From: Rhodopila globiformis | Lineage (GTDB): Bacteria; Pseudomonadota; Alphaproteobacteria; Acetobacterales; Acetobacteraceae | Direction: 5' to 3' | Length of the DNA stretch: 33,555 bases | Assembly: GCF_002937115.1 (NCBI RefSeq) | Contig: NZ_NHRY01000061.1 | Location: forward strand, 1 to 33,555 | Part shown: positions 22,867-31,686 of the stretch, piece by piece | How positions within the stretch are numbered: the first letter of the stretch is position 1 | How the letters are laid out: each line of letters begins with the position of its first letter | Notes under the pieces: model-generated | What the model saw: only the letters and a program-made list of their open reading frames with translations | Told to the model about the DNA's origin: nothing | The model's database searches: none | Program-made: the position numbers and the translations under genes

Positions 22867-25281
22867 ATGGTTGCCCTGACCAATCGGGCGAGGCACGGCG
22901 GAAACCGGCTGCGGCGGTTCGTTGAGACCTCGCCGGCGGCCATGGCGATGTTCGACCGCGACATGCGCTACATCGCCCACAGCCAGCGCTTTCCCGCCGA
23001 GTTCCGGTTGCCGTACGACGATCTGGTCGGCCTTGGCCACTACGACGTGTTCCCCGGCAGCGCCGAGCGATATGGCGCCATCCACCGCCGCTGCCTGGCC
23101 GGCGCGACGGAAAGCGCCGAGGAGCAGAAATTCCCGCATGACGACGGCGGCGTCGACTGGCTGCGGTGGGAGATGCGCCCCTGGCACGACGACAACGGCG
23201 CCATCGGCGGCGTCATCCTGTTCGTCGAGAACATCACCGCGCGGAAGTCCGCCGAACTGGCGCTGCGCCGCAACGAGCAGCGTTACCGCATGGCGCTCCG
23301 CGGCTCATCCGTGACGGTGTTCGAGCAAGATCTCGGCCTGCGCTACACCTGGATCGACAACCCGGTGTTCGACCGCACGGCCGAGGACATCCTCGGCCGG
23401 ACGGACGCCGAGGTGTTCGAGGATGCGGGCGATGCGGCGGTGACCATGGCGCTGAAGCGCCAGGTGATCGAGCGCGGCGTCGGGCAGCGACAGGAAGTGC
23501 GCGTTCGCCATAAAGGTGTCGCGCGCACTTTCGACCTGACCATCGAACCCCTGCGCGACGACGCCGAAGCCATCGTCGGGGTGACGTGCGCCGCGGTCGA
23601 AACCACCGGGCGCAGGCGGATGGAGGCGGCGCTGGCGGACAGCGAGGCCCGCCTGCGCGCGGTGCTTCAGCAGATCCCGGTCGCGGTGGCCATTTTCACG
23701 CCCGACGACCGGCTGGACCTGGCAAGCCGCCACACCGACGCCACGCTGGGCCCGCCGGACGCGAACCGGCCAGGCGATCCCGCGGCGTCACGTCTGAGGG
23801 CGGAACATCCCGATGGACGTCCGTATGCCCGCAATGACTATCCCTGGTGGCGCGCCCTGCACCAGGGCGAGACCATCGTCGCCGAACCCTTGCTGCACCG
23901 GCGCCCCGACGGCGCACGGGTCGACCTGGAAATCTACGCCGCGCCGGTGCGTGACGCGGACGGCCGGACCATCGCCGCGGTGACCGCGGCGCTCGACGTC
24001 TCGGAGCGCAAGCGCGCCGCGCAGGCGCTGGCGGACTCGCACGCCCGGCTGGAGGCGCGGGTCGCCGACAGGACCCGGGCGCTGAGCGAGGCCGCGCATG
24101 AGCTTGCCGCCGAGATGCGCCGCCGCGAGCAGGCCCAGGCGGCGCTGCTGCAATCGCAGAAGCTGGATGCGCTCGGGCAGATGACCGGCGGCATCGCGCA
24201 TGATTTCCGCAACGTGCTCGCCGCAGTGGCAGGCAGCTACAGCCTGTTGCGGCGGAAGACCGGCGATCCCGGCCTGCTGCGGACCATCGGCATCGGCGAG
24301 AAGGCGGTGGAGCGGGCGGACCGCCTGATCAACCAGCTTCTGGCCTTCGCCCGGCGGCAGCCGCTGCGGCCCGAGCGGCTCGACCTGGCGGCGGTGCTGC
24401 CCGGGGTGCGGGATTTCGCCCGCCATTCCGTTGGACCCGGCATCGTCTGCCAAGTCGCGGTCGAGCCGGATGTCTGGCCCATCCTCGCGGATGCCGGACA
24501 GCTTGAGGTCGCGCTGCTCAATCTGGTGGTCAACGCGCGCGACGCGATGCCGCAGGGCGGCACGATCCGGATCACCGCCCGCAACCTGCCGGTCGGCGCG
24601 GACGCGGTGACGACGCTGCGGCTGCCGCCGCGCGACTACCTGGCGATCGCAGTCACGGACACCGGCGGCGGCATGCGGCCGGAGGTCGCGGCGGCGGCCG
24701 TGCAGCCATTTTTCACCACCAAGGACGGCGACAAGGGGACCGGGCTGGGCCTGGCGATGGTCGATGATTTCGCCCGCCGCTCGGGCGGCGGCGTCCGCAT
24801 CGACAGCGCACCGGACGCCGGCACGACGGTGCAGATCATCCTGCCGCGGGCCGGCGCCGACGGCGAGGCGCCGGTGGACGCGGCGGCACCCGAGGCCGAT
24901 GCCGCCACCCACGGCGACGCGGTGATCCTGCTCGTCGAGGACGACGAGCAGTTGCGCGGCGTCACGGCGCAGCACCTGCGCTCGCTCGGCTACAGCGTGG
25001 TCGAGGCCGGCAGCGCCGAGGCGGCGTATGCGCTGGTGCACACCGTACGCAGCCTGGACCTGGTGATCACCGACGTCGTCATGCCCGGCGCCGATGGGGT
25101 GCAGCTCGCGACCCGGCTGATGCAGGAACGGCCCGGCCTGAAGCTGCTGCTGATCACCGGCCGGCCGGACGACGTCGAGACGGCCGGCTACACGGTGCTG
25201 CGCAAGCCGTTTCGCGCCGTCGCGCTGGCACGCGCCGTTCTCGAGCAGCTCAGGCGTACCGGCGGGCGGCCACCGGGCTGA
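22867..25281 (+). CDS. Multi-PAS hybrid histidine kinase with receiver domain
   Basis: Predicted cytoplasmic sensor kinase of 804 residues with no membrane segment. Three PAS/PAC units lie at about 18-130, 135-250 and 255-382 (each ending in ENITARK-, VETTGRR- or LDVSERK-like text). A short coiled coil follows, then HisKA with phospho-acceptor His445 (GGIAHDFRNV), then HATPase_c with N-box LVVNARDAMPQGG near 553-565, G1 DTGGGM near 598 and G2 GTGLGLAMV near 624. A receiver domain at about 686-795 has acidic EDDE, phospho-Asp736 (VITDVVMPG) and Lys780. Such kinases often act with a separate response regulator, but none is adjacent. The start is uncertain: ATG 22867 is chosen, and an in-frame TTG at 22807 would add 20 residues. 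The ligand is unknown. Confidence 0.9.
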   Translation: MVALTNRARHGGNRLRRFVETSPAAMAMFDRDMRYIAHSQRFPAEFRLPYDDLVGLGHYDVFPGSAERYGAIHRRCLAGATESAEEQKFPHDDGGVDWLRWEMRPWHDDNGAIGGVILFVENITARKSAELALRRNEQRYRMALRGSSVTVFEQDLGLRYTWIDNPVFDRTAEDILGRTDAEVFEDAGDAAVTMALKRQVIERGVGQRQEVRVRHKGVARTFDLTIEPLRDDAEAIVGVTCAAVETTGRRRMEAALADSEARLRAVLQQIPVAVAIFTPDDRLDLASRHTDATLGPPDANRPGDPAASRLRAEHPDGRPYARNDYPWWRALHQGETIVAEPLLHRRPDGARVDLEIYAAPVRDADGRTIAAVTAALDVSERKRAAQALADSHARLEARVADRTRALSEAAHELAAEMRRREQAQAALLQSQKLDALGQMTGGIAHDFRNVLAAVAGSYSLLRRKTGDPGLLRTIGIGEKAVERADRLINQLLAFARRQPLRPERLDLAAVLPGVRDFARHSVGPGIVCQVAVEPDVWPILADAGQLEVALLNLVVNARDAMPQGGTIRITARNLPVGADAVTTLRLPPRDYLAIAVTDTGGGMRPEVAAAAVQPFFTTKDGDKGTGLGLAMVDDFARRSGGGVRIDSAPDAGTTVQIILPRAGADGEAPVDAAAPEADAATHGDAVILLVEDDEQLRGVTAQHLRSLGYSVVEAGSAEAAYALVHTVRSLDLVITDVVMPGADGVQLATRLMQERPGLKLLLITGRPDDVETAGYTVLRKPFRAVALARAVLEQLRRTGGRPPG

Positions 25282-25342
25282 GCGGCGTCTCCGGTGCATT
25301 GGAATGGGGCGATGGGACGGCGTAAGATCGTCTCCCTATCGT

Positions 25343-25414
25343 CATGGCCGGGCGTGTCCCAGCCATCCATCCCCGCCGCCGAAGCGCAGATGGCCGAGAC
25401 CGCGCCCGTCCATG
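25343..25414. repeat. Dispersed inverted repeat, copy 2
   Basis: Arms at 25343-25367 and 25389-25414 match those of copy 1 (725-796), with several changes in the right arm, over a 21-bp loop. It lies between converging genes (histidine kinase and cupin). The flanking text TCGTCATGG and CCATGACGA resembles that of copy 1, confirming a common element. Confidence 0.7.
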
Positions 25415-25441
25415 ACGAAACAGGAACGGCTTGAGCCGGGA

Positions 25442-25870
25442 TCAGCTCTGATTGCGGTCAATCGGCGACGCCCATGGCCCGGGCACGAACTCCGCCTCGT
25501 CCTCCCCCGGCCAGGGCGGCATGGTGATTGCAATGGCATCCAGCGTTTCGGTTTCGCCGGCGCGGAACTGGAACGCGGTGCCCGGCTCGATCGATAGGCA
25601 GATGCCCGGTGCCAGCGCCGTGACCGTCTCCATGCCCTCGGCGGCGCGCCACATCTCGCCCTGCCCGGACAGCACGTACCAGATTTCCTCCACCGTGCGG
25701 TGGCGCACCGCGGCGGACACCTGCCCCGGGCGGAGGCGGAAATGCGCCATGCTGCCGCCGGTCAGCGACAGCAGGATGCGCACCTCGGACCCGTCCGGCG
25801 CAATCACGTCATGCGCGGCCGGCAAGGTCATGGCCGGGAAAGCGGTCTTGGCGGACTCCTGCATGGACAT
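25442..25870 (-). CDS. Small cupin-domain protein
   Basis: A 142-residue single-domain cupin. Cupin motif 1 is in VSAAVRHRTVEEIWYVLSGQGEMW (His57, His-x-Arg variant, Glu61/62), and motif 2 lies around APGICLSIEPGTAFQFRAG, where the usual His is replaced by a Phe/Gln environment. It ends with ITMPPWPGEDEAEFVPGPW, common in alphaproteobacterial cupins of unknown function. A metal-bound sugar, amino-acid or oxalate-type substrate is possible. Start options are ATG 25870 and ATG 25864; a modest AGGGG lies upstream of both. It diverges from the secreted phospholipase D-like gene. Confidence 0.78.
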   Translation of the reverse strand: MSMQESAKTAFPAMTLPAAHDVIAPDGSEVRILLSLTGGSMAHFRLRPGQVSAAVRHRTVEEIWYVLSGQGEMWRAAEGMETVTALAPGICLSIEPGTAFQFRAGETETLDAIAITMPPWPGEDEAEFVPGPWASPIDRNQS

Positions 25871-25948
25871 ACACTGACACCCCTGGACCGTCCGCCGCAA
25901 CGGTGCGAGGAATACCCGGGTCGGCATGAGGCTTGGCCGGGGGTATGG

Positions 25949-26566
25949 ATGCGCTTGCCGCGAGTCGTTTCTCTGATTGTGATCGTCGCGGTGGCGCGCC
26001 TGTCGCCGGCGGTCGCGGCAGACCATCTCCAGACCCCGCCGCACGGACCGGCCGAAGCCCGGGTTTCGGTCTGCTTCGTGCCGGAGCAGGAATGCGACAC
26101 CGGCGTAGCCGAGGCGATCGCCGCGGCGGCGCACACCATCCGTGTCCAGGCCTATGGCTTCACCTCGCGGGTGATCCTGCGGGCGCTTGTCGCGGCGTGG
26201 GGGCGCGGCGTCGACGTGCAGGTGATCCTGGACAAGTCCGACGAGCGCGACCACGGCTCGCGTGCCGCCGCGGCGCGCTTCACCGCGGATGCCGGCATCC
26301 CGACCTGGATCGACGACAAGGTGGCGATCGCGCACAACAAGGTCATCATCATCGACGGCCACCTGGTCATCGGCGGCTCGTACAACTACACCGCCGCGGC
26401 CGAGCGCAGGAACGCCGAGAACGTGACGTTCATCGATGCGCCGGTGGTGGCCGACTTCTATCTGGTCAACTGGGAAACCCGGAAGGCGGTGTCCCGCCCG
26501 TCGCGGTTCGAAGCCGGACCGGGAGCGGACGAGGCGCATGTGGTGGCGTCGGCGGGAGGGCGGTAG
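25949..26566 (+). CDS. Secreted single-HKD phospholipase D-like (Nuc-type) protein
   Basis: A 205-residue protein with a signal peptide (MRLPRVVSLIVIVAVARL, cleaved near AVA at 21-23) and one PLD domain. The catalytic motif is His129-x-Lys131-x4-Asp136 (HNKVIIIDGHLVIGGSYNYT), followed by AERRNAEN as in the Nuc/ParB-type nucleases, which act as dimers sharing two HKD motifs. Length, a single motif and the GSYNYTxxAExxNAEN block favour a periplasmic or secreted endonuclease over a phospholipase. Two Cys (42, 49) near the mature N-terminus may pair. ATG 25949 is the family-consistent start, with GGGGGT just upstream. Confidence 0.85.
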   Translation: MRLPRVVSLIVIVAVARLSPAVAADHLQTPPHGPAEARVSVCFVPEQECDTGVAEAIAAAAHTIRVQAYGFTSRVILRALVAAWGRGVDVQVILDKSDERDHGSRAAAARFTADAGIPTWIDDKVAIAHNKVIIIDGHLVIGGSYNYTAAAERRNAENVTFIDAPVVADFYLVNWETRKAVSRPSRFEAGPGADEAHVVASAGGR

Positions 26567-26617
26567 CGGCGTCCGTTTGTCGCGGCAGGAGGCGGCCGCG
26601 TGCGTTTCAGGGCCTGT

Positions 26618-27018
26618 TCAGCTTGAGGCGGGCCTGAAGTTCAGGAGCGGCTTGTGGCCGCGGTCCGGGATGGTGCGTCCCCGGTTGGGACAGCGTGCGT
26701 CGATCTGCCAGATCTGATCAACCGCCACCGCGAACACCGGGTGCAACAGATCCGGCGAGGCGGGATCGAGCATGTCGCGGATGTGGTTGTCGCTGGGGAT
26801 CCTGGCGATGCCGAACAGGCTGGTGGCGTTGGAATGCCCATGGCTGGCCTCGAACTGGCGCTGGTGCGCCAGGAAGGATGGCTCTGCATGAAGAACACCG
26901 AGAACGCCGCCATGCCGATGTCGCTCATGGCGTAGGTCGTGTTGAGGCCGCGATGCTGGTCGGGGAAGCGGTCCAGGCAGCTTCGTAATGATCCAGGCAT
27001 GACATCGAGCGGGCGCAT
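26618..27018 (-). pseudogene. Transposase remnant, frameshifted and truncated
   Basis: On the minus strand from 27018, one frame encodes MRPLDVMPGSLRSCLDRFPD then AMSDIGMAAFSVFFMQS. After a break at 26880-26881 the neighbouring frame continues PSFLAHQRQFEASHGHSNA then LFGIARIPSDNHIRDMLD. Joined, these make the N-terminus of a transposase group I associate with ISNCY-like elements (about 400-450 residues in full). Restoring one C to the CC at the break rebuilds MQSPSFLAH, so a single-base deletion is the simplest cause. Similarity fades after HPVFAVAVDQIW and the frame stops at 26618, so the catalytic part is gone. The surrounding 26567-27308 has no intact gene and no terminal repeats I can define. 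Confidence 0.6.
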
Positions 27019-27308
27019 GCGCGCACCGATTCGCAGTCCGGCGGTCTTGCGAATCTCCTACCTGCCGCCGGAGAATGGGATGATCCGAGCTGTTGCTTTT
27101 CAGACTCACCCAGCGTTCACAACCGCGACTCAGTCGCATTGAGAACTGCTGGTGCTGATGCATGATCCTTTCCCGATGCGGGCCAGGCCACCAGCCAGGT
27201 CGCAAGCGCCCCGGGACACCGCCAGGCTATCGGCCACGACCCCCGGCGCCCGGGCTTCATCGCCCACCGTGGGTCATCCGCGCAACAAGACCGAGGGGAA
27301 CTGATGAC

Positions 27309-28493
27309 ATGGCCGACGTTCTGATCGCCGGAGCCGGGTTGGGCGGCCTGACCGCGGCGCTTGCCTTGATCCAGCGCGGACACCGGGTCCGCGTCTTCGA
27401 GCAAACGGCCGACCTGCGGGAAATCGGCGCCGGGGTCCAGCTCGGCGCCAACGGCACGCGCATCCTGATCGCGCTGGGGCTGGAAGCCGCGATGCGCGAG
27501 GTGATCTGCGCCGCCACGTCGAAGGAGGTCCGCCTGGGCAGCACCGGCCAGGCGTGGCCGATCTTCGACCTGGGCGAGACGTCGGTCGAGCGGTTCGGCG
27601 CGCCCTACTGGATGGTGCACCGCGGCGACTTCCACCGCGTGCTGTTGGATGCCGTTCGCGCCGCCGCCCCCGGCGCAGTGTGCCCCGGTCACGCCGTGCT
27701 AAGCTTCACCCAGGACGCGGACGGCGTCGTGCTGCACCTGGCGAATGGCGAGCACGTCGCCGGCGACGTGCTGATCGGCGCGGATGGCGTGCACTCCCGC
27801 ATTCGCCGGCAGATGTTCGGCGATGGCGTTGCCCGCTTCACCGGCATTGTCGCCTGGCGTGGCCTCGTGCCGATGGACCACCTGCCGCCGCATCAGCGTC
27901 GGCTTGTCGGCGTCAACTGGATGGGCGTCGGCGGCCACGTCGTCACCTACCCGCTGCGCCGCGGCGAGATCCTGAACTTCGTCGGCGTCGTCGAGCGCGA
28001 TGACTGGCAGGTGGAAGCCTGGAACGTGCCCGGCAGCACGGCGGAGTGCCTGCACGACCTGCGCGCCTGGCACGATGACGTCAAAACGATCATCCGTGCC
28101 GTCGAAACGCCGTACAAGTGGGCGCTGCTCGGCCGCGATCCGCTGGTACATTTCGCCTGCGGCCGCGTCTGCGTGATGGGCGACGCGGCCCATCCGGCAC
28201 TGCCGTTCCTGGCGCAGGGCGCGAACATGGCGCTGGAGGATGCGATGATCCTGGCCCGCTGCCTCGACACCGGCGCCGTTCCGGATGCGCTGTTGCGCTA
28301 CGAGAACGCCCGGCTGGAACGCACCGCCGCGATCGTGCGCGGCTCCGCCGACAATGCGAAGCGCTTCCACAACCCCGCGCTGGGTACGCCGGAGAGCGCG
28401 GCGGCGTACATTGCGCGGGAATTCACGGCGGAGAAGGTCCGGCAGCGATACGACTGGCTGTACGATTACGACGCGCTGACGGTGCCGATCTGA
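27309..28493 (+). CDS. FAD-dependent aromatic hydroxylase (salicylate/3-hydroxybenzoate monooxygenase type)
   Basis: Class A flavoprotein monooxygenase, 394 residues, predicted to hydroxylate an aromatic acid with NAD(P)H and oxygen in the cytoplasm. The ADP-binding GAGLGG is at residues 8-13 (GxGxxG), the DG motif near 155-167 (VLIGADGVHSRIRR), and the GD motif with FAD-ribityl contact in CVMGDAAHPALPFLAQGANMALEDA near 286-310. The C-terminus (EFTAEKVRQRYDWLYDYDA) closely resembles salicylate 1-monooxygenase and 3-hydroxybenzoate 6-hydroxylase proteins. ATG 27309 is the family start; GAGGGG lies somewhat far upstream. No ring-cleavage or LysR gene is adjacent, so the exact substrate is undetermined. 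Confidence 0.86.
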   Translation: MADVLIAGAGLGGLTAALALIQRGHRVRVFEQTADLREIGAGVQLGANGTRILIALGLEAAMREVICAATSKEVRLGSTGQAWPIFDLGETSVERFGAPYWMVHRGDFHRVLLDAVRAAAPGAVCPGHAVLSFTQDADGVVLHLANGEHVAGDVLIGADGVHSRIRRQMFGDGVARFTGIVAWRGLVPMDHLPPHQRRLVGVNWMGVGGHVVTYPLRRGEILNFVGVVERDDWQVEAWNVPGSTAECLHDLRAWHDDVKTIIRAVETPYKWALLGRDPLVHFACGRVCVMGDAAHPALPFLAQGANMALEDAMILARCLDTGAVPDALLRYENARLERTAAIVRGSADNAKRFHNPALGTPESAAAYIAREFTAEKVRQRYDWLYDYDALTVPI

Positions 28494-28659
28494 TGGTTCG
28501 AGGCAGCGGCCCGCGAGGGGCAGATAGCGACGCTCGGCCGCTCCGGCGGAAGGTCAGGCCAACGCCGTGTCATCTGCTGGTGAAGGGCGAGCGCCCAAAG
28601 TACGGCGCAACGACGGCGGAACAGCGTGGCCGGGCCTTGCCGGCGTTCATGATATGTGA

Positions 28660-31605
28660 ATGCTGCGTACCGGGCACGCAACCATGGCGAATTCCGGTAT
28701 GAACAAGCATCAAAGTCGATCGGTCGACGATGACGGCCTGGCACGGCGCCTGTCCCGGTCTGTCACCGGGCCGGTGCTGTTCGACCGGGCCAGCCGCGGG
28801 CGCTACAGCACGGACGCATCGATCTACCAGATTCAACCTGTGGGCGTGGTTGTCCCGGACACGATCGACGATGTGGCCGCCGCGATGGCGATTGCTCGGG
28901 AGGAAGGTGTCCCGGTCCTGGCCCGTGGCGGCGGCACGAGCCAATGCGGACAGACCGTCAACGCGGCGCTCGTGATCGACTGCTCCAAGAGCCTGCGCCG
29001 TATTCTGCACATTGACGCTGACAGCCGGACGGCCCGGGTCGAGCCCGGCCTGGTGCTGGGCCATCTGAACGCCGCGCTGCGCTCCTGCGGCCTGTTCTTT
29101 CCGGTTGATCCGTCAACCCATGCGCGCTGCACCCTGGGGGGCATGGCGGGCAACAACTCCTGCGGGTCGAAATCGATCCGCTATGGCCTGATGGCCGACA
29201 ATGTCCGATCCATCGACGCCATCCTGTCGGATGGATCGCGTCACCGCTTCGGCCCCGCCGGCGACAACGACAACAGCGCAACGACAACCAAGATCGCGGA
29301 TCTGCTGCAGCGGATGCATGCTCTCGGCCTGGCCGAGGCGGACGAGATCGCAGCGCGGTTCCCCAAACAGCTTCGCCGCGTCGGCGGCTACAACATCGAC
29401 GCCCTGACGCCGGCCGCCAAGGCCGCCGGCCGCGACAACCTGGCGCGCCTGCTGGTGGGATCCGAAGGCACGTTGGCGTTTTCCGCGGAAATCGAACTGG
29501 CGCTGCAACCGATCAAACCGCGCAAGGTGCTTGGCATCTGCCAGTTCGCCACATTCCGGAAGGCGATGGAGGCGTCGAAGCACATCGTGGGCCTGGATCC
29601 CGAGGCGGTGGAACTGGTCGACCGCACGATGATCGACCTGGGCCGGGCCATTCCAATCTACCGCGACACGATCGACCGGATGCTCATCGGCGAGCCCGAC
29701 AGCCTGCTGATCGTCGAATTCCACGGCCACGACGATCAACCGTTGCTGGCGAAGCTGAACGACCTGGAAAGCCTCATGGGCGATCTCGGTCATCCGGGCG
29801 TCGTTCGGGCCACCGATCCAGGCTTCCAGGCTGCTGTCGCGGCAGTGCGGGAGGCCGGGCTGAACATCATGATGTCAATGAAGGGCGCTGGAAAGCCGAT
29901 CTCCTTCATCGAGGACTGTGCTGTCGATCTGGAAGACCTGGCCGATTACACAGAAAGACTGAACGACGTCTTCGAGCGTCACGGAACGAAAGGAACCTGG
30001 TACGCTCACGCATCGGTCGGCTGCCTGCACGTACGGCCGGTGCTGAACATGAAGGACCCGGCGGACATTGCCACCATGCGGTCCGTTGCCGAGGAGGCGT
30101 TCAGTCTCGTGCGTGAATACAAGGGATCGCACAGTGGCGAACACGGCGATGGGCTGGCGCGAAGCGAGTTCCATGAACAGATGTTTGGCGCCCGCATCGT
30201 GCGCGCCTTCGAAGCCGTGAAGGATGCTTTCGACCCGATTGGCCTGCTGAACCCCAACCGGATCACCCGTCCACCAAGAATGGACGACCGGACGCTGTTC
30301 CGTTACGGCTCCGATTACAAGCCGGTCGGGAATTTCGTTCCGGCCCTCGACTGGTCCGATCATCCCGGCGCGCTGGGCGGGATGCTGGGCGCGGTGGAGA
30401 TGTGCAACAACAACGGCACCTGCCGCGGTTTCGATGCCGACGTCATGTGCCCGAGCTACCGGGTCACCCGCGACGAGATCCATGTCACCCGCGGCCGGGC
30501 CAACACCCTGCGGCTGGCGCTTACGGGGCAGCTGGGCGCCGATGCCCTGGCATCGGACGCGTTGGCCGACGCCATGGCCCTGTGCGTGTCCTGCAAGGCG
30601 TGCCGGCGGGAATGCCCCACCGGCGTGGACATGGCCAAGATGAAGATCGAGGTCACCGCGGCCCGGGCCAAGACTCTCGGCATAAAATGGCGCGACAGGC
30701 TGGTTGCGGAGCTGCCACGCTACGCGCCGCTGGTCTCGCGCCTGCCCGCATTGGCCAACCTGCGCAACGACTCGCCGGCGCTGCGCCGGCTGGGCGAACG
30801 TCTTCTGGGCTTTTCGGCCGATCGGCAATTGCCGGAATGGAGCAACGCCAGGTTCCTCGACCGCGAGGCCGCAGACTCGGGCGCGGTCCATGGCGAGGTT
30901 TACCTGCTGGCGGACACCTTCAACCGGTATTTCGAGCCGGAGATCCTGCGCGCCGCGGTGACGCTGCTGGCCGCGGCGGGATACCGCGCGATCGTGCCGG
31001 AAACGAAAGGGCGACCGCTGTGCTGCGGCCGCACCTGGCTGGCCGCCGGCATGGTGAACGAAGCGCGCCGTGAAGCCAGGCGCATGATGGACAACATGCC
31101 GAAGGACCAGCCTGTCATTGGCCTTGAACCGTCGTGCCTGATGACGCTGCGTGACGAGTTCCGCTCGTTGCTGCCAGGCGCGGAAGCGGACCGCTTCGCC
31201 GCCAGGGCCATGCTGCTGAGCGAATTCGTCGCGAAGACGAACCCCGCGATCAGCCTCCGGCCGCTGCCTGGTACAGTGCATGTGCATGGACACTGTCACC
31301 AGAAGGCGTTCGGCGCGTTTCCCGACGCGCTGGCGATGCTGCGGCGGATCCCGCAACTTTCGATCCAGCCCATAAAGTCTTCGTGTTGCGGCATGGCGGG
31401 CAGCTTCGGCTACCAGGCGGAAACCCAGGCGACGTCGCGGGCCATGGCGGAAGCGGCGTTGCTGCCGGCGGTGCGGGCCGCATCATCGGCCGACTATGTC
31501 GTGGCGGACGGAACATCCTGCCGGCACCAGATCCGGGACCTGTCGGGGCGAAAGGCACTGCACTCGGTCCAGGTGATGGAACTGGCGTTGGCGCGCAGCG
31601 GCTAG
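28660..31605 (+). CDS. FAD-binding and (Fe-S)-binding oxidase (D-lactate/D-2-hydroxyacid dehydrogenase type)
   Basis: Large fused oxidoreductase of 981 residues from ATG 28660; ATG 28684 and 28699 are alternatives and no Shine-Dalgarno decides. The N-terminal half is a VAO-type FAD domain (PVLARGGGTSQCGQ, GGMAGNNSCGSKSIRYG) plus FAD-oxidase C domain (SHSGEHGDGLARSEF). The C-terminal half is GlcF/ferredoxin-like: a Cys-rich segment from Cys582 (MCNNNGTCRG, MCPSYRVT), a [4Fe-4S] site Cys642-x2-Cys645-x2-Cys648-x3-Cys652 (CVSCKACRRECP), and two CCG segments at 788 and 909. This fusion matches Dld-II and YdiJ proteins, which oxidise D-lactate or D-2-hydroxyglutarate and reduce quinone. D-lactate is the default guess; the neighbours do not settle the substrate. 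Confidence 0.86.
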   Translation: MLRTGHATMANSGMNKHQSRSVDDDGLARRLSRSVTGPVLFDRASRGRYSTDASIYQIQPVGVVVPDTIDDVAAAMAIAREEGVPVLARGGGTSQCGQTVNAALVIDCSKSLRRILHIDADSRTARVEPGLVLGHLNAALRSCGLFFPVDPSTHARCTLGGMAGNNSCGSKSIRYGLMADNVRSIDAILSDGSRHRFGPAGDNDNSATTTKIADLLQRMHALGLAEADEIAARFPKQLRRVGGYNIDALTPAAKAAGRDNLARLLVGSEGTLAFSAEIELALQPIKPRKVLGICQFATFRKAMEASKHIVGLDPEAVELVDRTMIDLGRAIPIYRDTIDRMLIGEPDSLLIVEFHGHDDQPLLAKLNDLESLMGDLGHPGVVRATDPGFQAAVAAVREAGLNIMMSMKGAGKPISFIEDCAVDLEDLADYTERLNDVFERHGTKGTWYAHASVGCLHVRPVLNMKDPADIATMRSVAEEAFSLVREYKGSHSGEHGDGLARSEFHEQMFGARIVRAFEAVKDAFDPIGLLNPNRITRPPRMDDRTLFRYGSDYKPVGNFVPALDWSDHPGALGGMLGAVEMCNNNGTCRGFDADVMCPSYRVTRDEIHVTRGRANTLRLALTGQLGADALASDALADAMALCVSCKACRRECPTGVDMAKMKIEVTAARAKTLGIKWRDRLVAELPRYAPLVSRLPALANLRNDSPALRRLGERLLGFSADRQLPEWSNARFLDREAADSGAVHGEVYLLADTFNRYFEPEILRAAVTLLAAAGYRAIVPETKGRPLCCGRTWLAAGMVNEARREARRMMDNMPKDQPVIGLEPSCLMTLRDEFRSLLPGAEADRFAARAMLLSEFVAKTNPAISLRPLPGTVHVHGHCHQKAFGAFPDALAMLRRIPQLSIQPIKSSCCGMAGSFGYQAETQATSRAMAEAALLPAVRAASSADYVVADGTSCRHQIRDLSGRKALHSVQVMELALARSG

Positions 31606-31686
31606 GCTTGCATTGCCGCGTCCGGGACATTGACCATCCCGCCACCGACATGAAGAATGACGGCAACCGAGGAAGGAACGTACCCC

